Source: Faecalispora jeddahensis
GTDB taxonomy: Bacteria; Bacillota; Clostridia; Oscillospirales; Acutalibacteraceae
Assembly (NCBI RefSeq): GCF_000577335.1
Contig: NZ_CBYL010000015.1
Location: forward strand, 1 to 64,000
Direction of reading: 5' to 3'
Length of the DNA stretch: 64,000 nucleotides
The notes under the pieces: model-generated
Seen by the model: the letters and a program-made list of their open reading frames with translations, nothing else
Databases searched by the model: none
Told to the model about the DNA's origin: nothing
Made by a program: the position numbers and the translations under genes
Part shown: positions 33,593 through 42,590 of the stretch, piece after piece
Layout of the letters: every line of letters starts with the position of its first letter
Position numbering within the stretch: the first letter of the stretch is position 1

Positions 33593-34351
33593 TCACATCA
33601 GCATGGTCAAAACACTTTGATACCATTCATCAGGCGGCTTTTGTTCCGGCATATGACGATACAAGTACATGACTCTTTTTCTGACACTTTCATCATAAGT
33701 ATAGTTTTTCTGTTCAAAATCTAATCTGTCAATCAGTTTTTTGGCCTTGCTCTGCAGGTTGGAACGGTTCAGAGAAAATGCGATCCATGCTTTACAGGAA
33801 CAAGGGTTCTTTTCATAAATGATACTGCAGTGATCGGCGAAAAAAGAATCGATATTCATTCTGGCCCGGTATAACAGTCCTTTTGCCGCACCCTTGGAGA
33901 TGTCCAGTATTCCGGCGACATGCTCGATCGGAAGCCCGTACATATCCACTAGAGAAAATACGATACGCTGATGTAGCGTCAGCTTTCTTACCATCGCCAA
34001 AAAACACCCGTTTTGCAAGCTCCTGATTTCTTCCTCAACGATCACTTCATCCTCTGGCTGCGGTGTTGCATTGGCCAGCAGAACGCCTTCCCTCTCCAGC
34101 TTTTCCCATTCGACTGGCTCCGCTAAATATTTTTTCGGGTCCTTTTTGGCCCTGTTAACGAATTCATGGAAACAGATTGTCCTTAACCAGCTTGCCAATG
34201 CCTGTTCATTTTCCAGGGTATCCAGCTTTTGCATTGCTTTTAAAAAAGTGTCCTGCGTTACATCGAGTGCATCCTCAGGATGACAGGTCAATTTAAGAGC
34301 ATAGTTGAAAATATACTGATAATAGTTTTGATACACATCACATAGATTCAT
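33593..34351 (-). CDS. ECF-type RNA polymerase sigma factor
   Basis: 252 residues. Sigma region 2 (about 5-75: YQNYYQYIFNYALKL, EDALDVTQDTFLKAM) and region 4 (about 120-175: RIVFSLVDMYGLPIEHVAGI) are clear. A C-terminal extension of about 75 residues begins with a Cys cluster (HCSI, NPCSCKAW) that resembles a small zinc site seen in some clostridial ECF factors. The ATG at 34351 has GAGGATA upstream. No anti-sigma gene is adjacent; the C-terminal extension may take that regulatory role (inference). Confidence 0.85.
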   Translation of the reverse strand: MNLCDVYQNYYQYIFNYALKLTCHPEDALDVTQDTFLKAMQKLDTLENEQALASWLRTICFHEFVNRAKKDPKKYLAEPVEWEKLEREGVLLANATPQPEDEVIVEEEIRSLQNGCFLAMVRKLTLHQRIVFSLVDMYGLPIEHVAGILDISKGAAKGLLYRARMNIDSFFADHCSIIYEKNPCSCKAWIAFSLNRSNLQSKAKKLIDRLDFEQKNYTYDESVRKRVMYLYRHMPEQKPPDEWYQSVLTMLM

Positions 34352-34477
34352 TTTGTATCCTCGCAAGAAGCACGATTTGTATACTCATTTTTATCAATGC
34401 TGCGATATTTGCTGTAGACATTTTACCACAGCAAACCACTGGTCGTAAAGCAGATGCTGATTTTCTATGACAGGCAG

Positions 34478-34540
34478 GGAAACTCTCTGTAATCAGACGG
34501 AATCACTGGATTTTGTAAAATCGATATACACGGATAAATT
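34478..34540 (+). pseudogene. Fragment of a duplicated GNAT gene
   Basis: The stretch 34507-34534 matches 32642-32669 inside the GNAT gene at 27 of 28 bases, and sequence just upstream (GGGAAACTCT, then AATCA...GAATC) also matches 32581-32641 with an internal deletion of about 30 bases. It is followed within 15 bases by a copy of the terminator found after the intact gene. It has no open frame of its own. Confidence 0.7.
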
Positions 34541-34548
34541 CCACATAA

Positions 34549-34602
34549 AAAAACAGCATCCTTTCTTTGCCCGGTAAAGGCCAAAGAAAGGATGCTGTTT
34601 TT
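34549..34602. terminator. Terminator hairpin, copy 2 of a duplicated pair
   Basis: Stem AAAAACAGCATCCTTTCTTT / AAAGAAAGGATGCTGTTTTT, nearly identical to 33052-33105. It overlaps the stop codon of the minus-strand GntR gene and probably serves as its terminator. Confidence 0.8.
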
Positions 34603-35290
34603 ATTCCTTCCCATCTCGGTGGGAAGCACGTAATTTATCAAGAATCGCCTTTTCCGGCGGATGCTCCGGGTACAGGAAGTTGCGGACGCGCTGCTGGCAG
34701 TCCGTATCGCCGCAATAATAAAGGACGTCGCCCTCGCAGAGAACCGCGTAGGGCCCGGGAGAAACCATCATCATCTCTCCCCTGCGGATTCCCAGAATCG
34801 TTGCGGTCGTATAATGCCAGAAATTAATATCGGAAATCGAAAGATTCAAATACGGTGTTTTGGATGTGATTTCAATTTCAAACGGGATAAAGGGGTTGAA
34901 TGCCTGAAAGCGTTCTGTTCTGTCCAATATTTCAGAAATGGACTCCGCCATGTGCTCGGCCTCTTTGCGCTGCCGATCGAGACTGTCCATAATATTCTTT
35001 TTCAGGTCGTACATGGACTTAATATCCATAAACTGCTGAACGAAACGGACCGCGTTATCGTAAGAGAGAATCACGACTCCGCTCCCTTTTACCACCGAAA
35101 CGATCTCGAGATCAGACAAAACGGCAATTGCACGGCGAGCCGTTTCGGGCGAAACACTGTACTGGCTGGCCAGTGCAGACCGGGCATACAGCCTGTCGCC
35201 CACCTGGTACCTGCGCTCAACGATCTTTGCGGCAATATCCGCCGCAATCTGTTGATATACGGGAGCAGATACCTTGATTTTATGCTCCAT
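34601..35290 (-). CDS. GntR-type regulator with RCK_C domain, BusR-like (predicted c-di-AMP sensor)
   Basis: 229 residues: a GntR winged helix (1-75, YQIAADIAAKI-like start, SVSPETARRAIAVLSDL), a coiled-coil linker (about 88-125) and a C-terminal TrkA-C/RCK_C domain (about 140-215; ILGIRRGEMMMVSPGP, LYYCGDTDCQQRVRNFL). This order is that of BusR, which represses glycine-betaine import when bound to c-di-AMP in lactic acid bacteria. No osmolyte transporter lies nearby, so the regulon is elsewhere or different. ATG with AAAGGG upstream. It ends at a duplicated terminator. Confidence 0.75.
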   Translation of the reverse strand: MEHKIKVSAPVYQQIAADIAAKIVERRYQVGDRLYARSALASQYSVSPETARRAIAVLSDLEIVSVVKGSGVVILSYDNAVRFVQQFMDIKSMYDLKKNIMDSLDRQRKEAEHMAESISEILDRTERFQAFNPFIPFEIEITSKTPYLNLSISDINFWHYTTATILGIRRGEMMMVSPGPYAVLCEGDVLYYCGDTDCQQRVRNFLYPEHPPEKAILDKLRASHRDGKE

Positions 35291-35351
35291 GAAATTCTAA
35301 CCCTTTCGTATTATCATCAATTTACTTTACAATATGACCTCATGTGAGTTC

Positions 35352-35392
35352 AACGACTTCTTCCCCCGCCTGCGGCGGGGGAAGAAGTCGTT
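35352..35392. repeat. Palindromic intergenic repeat, copy R5 (perfect)
   Basis: Perfect 19-base inverted repeat AACGACTTCTTCCCCCGCC with a 3-base TGC loop, between pyrG and the BusR-like gene. The core is identical to copy R8 (53708-53744), but the outer arm bases differ and are still self-complementary. There is no T-tract, so classic termination is doubtful. Confidence 0.85.
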
Positions 35393-35409
35393 CATTGTCT
35401 CAAGTGATA

Positions 35410-37035
<1,626 letters not shown>

Positions 37036-37055
37036 CTACCAGCAATTGCCCTTTT

Positions 37056-37088
37056 AAAAAATAAATTCCCCACCAAACTGCTGGGGAA
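37056..37088 (-). terminator. Leader terminator (attenuator) of pyrG
   Basis: Between the pyrG promoter and its ATG the minus strand reads TTCCCCA-GCAGTTTGG-TGGGGAA followed by TTTATTTTTT, an intrinsic terminator in the 5' leader. In Bacillus, pyrG is attenuated by CTP through reiterative G addition at a GGGC transcript start; here the presumed start region reads GCGG, so the same mechanism is not obvious. Confidence 0.7.
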
Positions 37089-37106
37089 CACAAATTACCG
37101 CATTTT

Positions 37107-37151
37107 ATTATATCGCCTATCCCAGCGGGTGTCAATCGGGATAGGCGATAT
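37107..37151 (-). promoter_or_regulatory. pyrG promoter embedded in a perfect palindrome
   Basis: Minus strand TTGACA (37130-37135), 17-base spacer, TATAAT (37107-37112), a full consensus promoter. A perfect 14-base inverted repeat, ATATCGCCTATCCC / GGGATAGGCGATAT (37110-37123 and 37138-37151), brackets the -35 box and runs into the -10 box, so a repressor bound there would block the promoter. Confidence 0.75.
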
Positions 37152-37371
37152 TTTGTCGGATTCGTAAGGAGTTCCAAAGATAAGAGAAAAAACAACACTT
37201 TTTTCCCGGAACAATCAATCCATTGCACCTGCAAAATGGATTTTTCACATCACAATTTGCAAAAACAGATGGAACGGCGTACGAAAAATCTTTTTCAAAA
37301 TCACAAGAAGACGCTAAGCCGCGAATGATTTTAATTTTCCAAAAGGGAACTTACCTCAATCAGCAGGGATA

Positions 37372-37695
37372 TTATGATTCAAGTGACTGCCGGATCTGCT
37401 CTTCAAAATGCTTCTGGGGCTTTACTCCCACCTCTGTCCACTGCTTCTGGCCGTCCTTGAACAGAATGATGGTGGGAATGCTCATGATGCCATAGCGGCG
37501 GGCCAGCTCCTGGTTATCGTCAACGTCTACCTTGAGAACGGTCAGGCTGTCTTCAAAGGTTTTCGCGAGCTCTTCCACAATCGGGGCTACCATACGGCAG
37601 GGGCCGCACCAGCTGGCCCAAAAGTCGACGAGCACCAGCGGATTTTCAGTGATCAGCTGATCAAAATTTTCTTCGGTTGCATGAATCAGTTCCAT
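37372..37695 (-). CDS. trxA: Thioredoxin
   Basis: 107-residue thioredoxin with the active site WCGPC (Cys30, Cys33), preceded by VLVDFWAS, and the cis-Pro loop SIPTIILFKDG. It reduces protein disulfides in the cytoplasm, normally with thioredoxin reductase, which is not seen here. The ATG at 37695 has AAGGAGA upstream; the longer frame to 37770 is unsupported. It follows the cyclophilin gene by about 90 bases on the same strand. Confidence 0.95.
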   Translation of the reverse strand: MELIHATEENFDQLITENPLVLVDFWASWCGPCRMVAPIVEELAKTFEDSLTVLKVDVDDNQELARRYGIMSIPTIILFKDGQKQWTEVGVKPQKHFEEQIRQSLES

Positions 37696-37782
37696 TGTTA
37701 TGATCTCCTTTTCTGTGATCCTAAGAGCGTGTCGGCAAACTCCGGAACGGTTTATTCTCGATCTGCACACACGCTTCAGAAA

Positions 37783-38547
37783 TTAGCCCTGGTATTTTTC
37801 CAGAGTGATCTTTGTAATTGTCACGTCGGCAGTGGGCTTGTTGCTGCCGTCGACCTCTACCGCTGCGATCTTGTCTACCACATCCATACCCTCAAATACC
37901 TGAGCGAACACGGTGTGGCCCTTCTTTGTGGTGCTGTAAGCGCCGTCGAGCGTGGGATTGCCGCCGTTTTCCGTATACAGCTTTTTGTAGGTATCCGAAA
38001 TCTTGCTCATGTCTACCCAGCTGCCGTATTGCGTGGTAAACGCGTCGGGGCTCTGTTTGTACACGTCGTAGCCCTGCTGATAATACTCCCAGCCCGAAAA
38101 CGAAGAGGCCGGGGCCTGATTGATAAAGAACTGGCTGCCGTTGGTATTGGGGCCGGAGTTCGCCATTGATACCGCACCGCGGAGATTGATCAGCGATTCG
38201 CTGAATTCATCCTCAAACGGCGCGCCGGATGCGCTTGCACCGCCGGTGCCCGTCGCGGTGGGATCGCCGCCCTGAATCATAAAATTATTCATCACCCGGT
38301 GAAAGGTAATTCCGTTATAATACCCTTTCTGCGCCAGCTGCTTAAAGTTGTCTACTGCCTTTGGTGCAGCCTCCGGGAAGAAACGAAGCTTCATCTCACC
38401 CATGCTGGTTTCCATCACAGCGATTTCCTCGCCGGCCGCGGGCTTGTCCAGCTGATAACCGAGCTCTTTCTTTTGCTGGCCGCCACAGGCCGTTAAAAGC
38501 AGCAGCAGGGAAAAACCAACCAGCGCCGCGCGGATTCTTTTGCGCAT
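37783..38547 (-). CDS. Cyclophilin-type peptidyl-prolyl isomerase, lipoprotein
   Basis: 254 residues. An N-terminal signal with lipobox LLTAC-GG (Cys near residue 21) predicts a lipid-anchored extracytoplasmic protein. The cyclophilin domain follows (about 45-250) with GITFHRVMNNFMIQGGDP and NGSQFFI, the catalytic and substrate-binding segments (Arg in FHR). There is an insertion between about 150 and 200. It catalyses prolyl cis-trans isomerisation and helps fold exported proteins. ATG at 38547; the upstream TTG is not needed. Confidence 0.92.
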   Translation of the reverse strand: MRKRIRAALVGFSLLLLLTACGGQQKKELGYQLDKPAAGEEIAVMETSMGEMKLRFFPEAAPKAVDNFKQLAQKGYYNGITFHRVMNNFMIQGGDPTATGTGGASASGAPFEDEFSESLINLRGAVSMANSGPNTNGSQFFINQAPASSFSGWEYYQQGYDVYKQSPDAFTTQYGSWVDMSKISDTYKKLYTENGGNPTLDGAYSTTKKGHTVFAQVFEGMDVVDKIAAVEVDGSNKPTADVTITKITLEKYQG

Positions 38548-38741
38548 CAAACCACCATCCTTTTTTCGATCAATTTGGTAATATTTTAGTCTATTTCATG
38601 AAAATATGCAAGCTTTCCCAGCAGAAATCGATGCCATATGATGCACGCCGGGGGCCTGAATCGGCGGAACATTTTGATTTCTGTATTAGGCGCGCGGTTT
38701 TTTGCATATAGATGTTCTGACCGGAAAAAGGAGGTAAAAGA

Positions 38742-39671
38742 ATGGGCCTGAATACTTATAAGCCCGAGGGCTGGAAGATTGATACGCCGGAGAACCGGGC
38801 TGCCATGGCAAGCATGACCGCCCTGATGGACGCATGCCGGGATGAAAAAATACTGGAGGGCCGGGCGCTAGTTTGTGACAGCTTCCACAATTTGCTGGTG
38901 GATTTGGGCTGCATGAAAGGATTGATTCCCCGGGAAGAGGGCGCTCTGGGCATTCGGGAGGGCACCACCCGGGATATTGCCATCATTTCCCGCGTGAACC
39001 GGCCTGTCTGCTTTATCATAACCGGATTTCAGAAGGATGATGCGGGCAATCCGATTGCTGTGCTCTCGCGCAGGGCGGCGCAGGAAAAATGCCGGAGAGA
39101 GTACATAGAGAAGCTGCGCCCCGGCGACGTAACGGACGCCCGGGTGACACATCTGGAAACGTTCGGCGCTTTTGCAGACATCGGCTGCGGGATCATCTCG
39201 CTGCTGCCGATCGACGCGATTTCTGTTTCACGCATCGACCACCCCAGAGAGCGGTTTACCGTGGGGATGGATGTTCGCACCATCATCAAATCGATTGAGG
39301 GGGATCGCATTACCCTTACCCAAAAGGAGCTGCTCGGCACCTGGGAGGAAAACGTCGCCTTGTTCCACACGGGCGAAACCGTGGCGGGGATCATCCGCTC
39401 CACCGAACCCTATGGAATCTTCGTCGAGCTGGCGCCGAATCTGGCCGGGCTGGCCGAAATCAAAGAGGGCGTACTGCCGGGGCAGCAGGCCAGCGTTTAC
39501 ATTAAAAGCATTTTGCCCTCGCGCATGAAAATCAAGCTTGTCATTATCGATACCTTTGATTATTCTTACCGCCCGATTCCGCCAAAATACTTTTTTAAGG
39601 GAGATCACATGGATCGCTTTGTCTATTCGCCGGAATGCAGCGATAAGCAAATCATAACGGAGTTTACCTGA
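38742..39671 (+). CDS. S1 RNA-binding domain protein
   Basis: 309-residue protein related to clostridial S1-like proteins. It has an N-terminal region with one degenerate S1-like unit and two S1 domains, about 125-200 (LRPGDVTDARVTHLETFGAFADIG) and about 210-280 (HTGETVAGIIRSTEPYGIFVELAPNLAGL). It binds RNA or ribosomes; it is shorter than true ribosomal S1. ATG with AAAGGAGG upstream. Monocistronic, with a terminator at 39694-39731. Confidence 0.85.
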   Translation: MGLNTYKPEGWKIDTPENRAAMASMTALMDACRDEKILEGRALVCDSFHNLLVDLGCMKGLIPREEGALGIREGTTRDIAIISRVNRPVCFIITGFQKDDAGNPIAVLSRRAAQEKCRREYIEKLRPGDVTDARVTHLETFGAFADIGCGIISLLPIDAISVSRIDHPRERFTVGMDVRTIIKSIEGDRITLTQKELLGTWEENVALFHTGETVAGIIRSTEPYGIFVELAPNLAGLAEIKEGVLPGQQASVYIKSILPSRMKIKLVIIDTFDYSYRPIPPKYFFKGDHMDRFVYSPECSDKQIITEFT

Positions 39672-39693
39672 ACAAGATTTTACGATTCAAAAC

Positions 39694-39731
39694 AGGGCCT
39701 TGAGGACGGCGTTTGCCGACCCCAAGGCCCT
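39694..39731 (+). terminator. Probable terminator of the S1-domain gene
   Basis: Stem AGGGCCTTG / CAAGGCCCT with inner GGACGGC/GCCGACC pairing, followed by TTCCTTT, 23 bases after the stop codon. Confidence 0.65.
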
Positions 39732-39861
39732 TCCTTTATGAATGAACGCAGGTCTTTCTATAATCATTGGACAACTTTAAAAAAGCCAGTCGTTATGTAT
39801 CCAATCAACAACACATGGCAACTGCCGCAAAATAACCTGTTGCCTGTTTCAGCCGATTTTA

Positions 39862-40659
39862 CTACGGGCGAGACTGCAAAAAGGCAGAGGGACACATACC
39901 GGTATATTCCTTAAACACGCGCGTAAAATGAGACTGATCGTAAAAACCAGCCTGCTGCGCCAATAACGTGAGGGACGGCTCGTGGGTATTTTGCAGCAGA
40001 CGCAGGATATTTTGAAACCGGATCTGACTGCACAGCTGCTTGGGCGGAAGACCCACATGCTCCTGAATCAGGGTTTGCAGATATCGGGCGCTATATAAAG
40101 TCTCCTGAGAAAGCTCCTTCATGCGGATATCCCCGTGATGCTCTAAAATCGTACGCACTGCGTTTGCAGCAATCTGCTTTTCCTGTTCCCTGGGCTTCCG
40201 AAAAGAAACAGAAGAAGAGGCGGATCGAATCAGACGTTCAACCAGCCTTTGGCGTTCTTCATCGCTTTTGGCCGCAGCCATTTCCTCTTCCAAAGTTCCA
40301 ACAGAAAACAATTCTTTCAAAGGGACTCCTTTTTGGGAGGGCAGTAAGCTCGACACGCCAAACAGACGGGAAAATTCCCCAGGTAAAAAACGTACCAGAA
40401 AACAATCCAGAATCCCATTATAATCTGTTGTTCCGCGGCCCTCCAGCACACCGTAGCAATAGGATCCGGGCAAGTTCGGGTCGCAGGAGAACGCAATCCC
40501 CACCATCCCGGTTCCGGGAACGCATTTCTGCAGAGAGGATTTTGCCACCAGATGCATACTATGAGCAACAATCTTGGCATCGGCGTCAGTCAGCAGACCT
40601 ATATTTTTGACCCCGCCTTCCCAGAACGGCTGAAGAGAAATCATATGGGGTTCCAACAT
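39862..40659 (-). CDS. AraC family transcriptional regulator
   Basis: 265 residues: an N-terminal cupin-like sensing region (1-150) that I cannot assign a ligand, and a C-terminal AraC double helix-turn-helix (about 165-262; MKELSQETLYSARYLQTLIQE, LAQQAGFYDQSHFTRVFKEYTG). ATG with GAGGAGG upstream; the track of the frame extends two codons further without need. It is divergent from the SSS symporter-GGT operon across a 467-base region and is the likely regulator of that operon. Confidence 0.88.
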   Translation of the reverse strand: MLEPHMISLQPFWEGGVKNIGLLTDADAKIVAHSMHLVAKSSLQKCVPGTGMVGIAFSCDPNLPGSYCYGVLEGRGTTDYNGILDCFLVRFLPGEFSRLFGVSSLLPSQKGVPLKELFSVGTLEEEMAAAKSDEERQRLVERLIRSASSSVSFRKPREQEKQIAANAVRTILEHHGDIRMKELSQETLYSARYLQTLIQEHVGLPPKQLCSQIRFQNILRLLQNTHEPSLTLLAQQAGFYDQSHFTRVFKEYTGMCPSAFLQSRP

Positions 40660-41126
40660 GAGCAATACCTCCTCTTACTGTTAAGCCTTCCCTCGTTTAA
40701 TCCTAAATAGAGAGCATTACTGAAATCTTTTCTGATTTTTCTTAATTATAATCTATTTCTGACAGAATCGCATTAGGAAAAATCGGAACAGCTGCCTTAG
40801 GATGCCTATCTTTCTATTTTCTGAGCCCATTAAGGATCATTCTAATCAGATTTCCCCTGTTGTACAACCCCTTCTTCCTTTTAATAACTCTCTTTCCGAA
40901 TTATCCAATTTCATTTCCGTTTTCTCCTAGTATTTCACTAGGCAGAAACGCTATCATATCGAAAGCACCAAATAAAAACACTTTGTCTTTTCCCATAGGT
41001 CCTTAAATTTCATGATTGCGCGAATTTTGTCGAATCGGATTGAGGATAGCATAGAGCCTCCGCAGACTGCAGGCTTCGGAGCTTTATCATAATCTTTACA
41101 GCAAAACAAAAAGAGGAGGTTTTTTC
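40660..41126. other. Divergent regulatory region between AraC and SSS genes
   Basis: 467 bases without a gene. It probably carries both promoters and AraC sites; I could not pick out a clear -35/-10 pair or operator by eye. A GC-rich hairpin near 41054-41088 (GAGCCTCCG...CGGAGCTTT) sits upstream of the symporter ribosome binding site and may act as a leader structure. Confidence 0.4.
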
Positions 41127-42521
41127 ATGTTAACAGCATCTTGGATCATTGCTTTTATCGGCGTCGTACTCATTGGCATCATCGCCGGACGCAACGTTAA
41201 AAATGCTGACCAGTGGACGGGCGCAGACAAGAGTATGTCTGCCGGCAGCATAGGTGCCATGCTGGGTGCTTTTCAGATCGGCGGTATAAGCATTGTCGGC
41301 GCGGCGCAGGACGGCTACAACATCGGCATCGCCGGCGCATGGTACTCGCTGGCTACTCCCGTGTATTTTCTGATCGTCGCACTGCTGGCCGGAAAGATCC
41401 GGGAAAAAATGCCCAGTGATACCGTTTCAGATTTTCTATCCAACCGTTTTTCTACCAAATCCGGTCGTATGTACTCTTACATATGGTTGGCAATGTCGTT
41501 TCTTTACATGCCAGTTCAGCTTAAAACAGTCTCAACTGTGATTCAGTCTGCAATTCCGGGCATTAACAGCTCTGCGGCAATTATCATCGGTCTTGTCGTT
41601 GCCGCGGTGTTTACCGGGTTTGCCGGAATGCAAGGCTCTGCCCTGAGCGGCAAGGTGGTAAATATCGGTACTTATGTGCTGCTGGCAGGCTTTGTCATCT
41701 ATAAACTCCCTTCCATGGGCGGGTATTCCGGCCTTCTGGAAAAGCTGCCAGAGGGCTTTGGCTCTATGGGAGCTATGCCCACCCAGAAGATCATTGGCTG
41801 GATGATCGGCGGCCTGCTTACCAGTGCCGTTATGCAGTCTGTACTACAGCCGATTATGGCCGCCAAGGATGCCAAATCCGCTCGTCGCGGCGCGCTCATT
41901 GGTTACGTTGTAGCTACTCCCATCTGCATTATCACCGCTATCATTGGCATGATGGGCCGGGCCTCAACTGACTCGCTTGGGAACGGTGCCAATGCCTTTG
42001 CCTGGACCGTCAGAGAGTTTTCTCCGCCCATTTTAACCGGCCTGATCTTTGCTATCTGTGCAATGATCGTTATTGATACTATGGCCAACATGATGCTTGG
42101 CTGCGGCACAGTCATCACCAATATTTACAAAACGCAGGTGAATCCCAATGCGAATGAAAAGAAGCTTTTGAATATAACACGTTACAGCACTATCATTTTT
42201 GCTGCTCTTACCCTAATTCCGTCGTTCCTGCTCCCCAGCACATCGCTCACCAGCATGTTCTTAACTCTGCTGTATGTGGCCACGGGCCCGGTCAGTTTCT
42301 CCATTTTCGCGGGGCTGCTCTGGAAGCGCGCCAATGCCGCCGCTTCGTTCTGGAGCATGATTTTAGGCACCGCCACCGGCATTGCGTGGGTTGTTTTGGG
42401 TCTGACAAGCCAACTGGAAGCTATCTATCCCGTTACCTTAGTCAGCTACGCCGTTGGCATTATAATTACACTCTTGGGAAAACAGGATAAAAACTCACAG
42501 CTAGAGGCGGCGGGCAATTAA
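41127..42521 (+). CDS. Sodium:solute symporter family protein (SSS)
   Basis: 464 residues with 12-13 predicted membrane helices of the SSS/LeuT fold. Typical features are the N-terminal GADKSMSAGSIGAMLGAFQIGG and GAAQDGYNIGIAGAWYSL segments. The substrate is not readable from sequence; the next gene encodes gamma-glutamyltransferase in the same operon (70-base gap), so an amino acid or gamma-glutamyl compound is a reasonable guess. AGAGGAGG upstream of the ATG. Confidence 0.9.
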   Translation: MLTASWIIAFIGVVLIGIIAGRNVKNADQWTGADKSMSAGSIGAMLGAFQIGGISIVGAAQDGYNIGIAGAWYSLATPVYFLIVALLAGKIREKMPSDTVSDFLSNRFSTKSGRMYSYIWLAMSFLYMPVQLKTVSTVIQSAIPGINSSAAIIIGLVVAAVFTGFAGMQGSALSGKVVNIGTYVLLAGFVIYKLPSMGGYSGLLEKLPEGFGSMGAMPTQKIIGWMIGGLLTSAVMQSVLQPIMAAKDAKSARRGALIGYVVATPICIITAIIGMMGRASTDSLGNGANAFAWTVREFSPPILTGLIFAICAMIVIDTMANMMLGCGTVITNIYKTQVNPNANEKKLLNITRYSTIIFAALTLIPSFLLPSTSLTSMFLTLLYVATGPVSFSIFAGLLWKRANAAASFWSMILGTATGIAWVVLGLTSQLEAIYPVTLVSYAVGIIITLLGKQDKNSQLEAAGN

Positions 42522-42590
42522 ACCACTATCAATTTTATATCGCGAATCTAGCGATCGCAGGAATACCAGCAAACAAGGAGGAGCCTTTTT

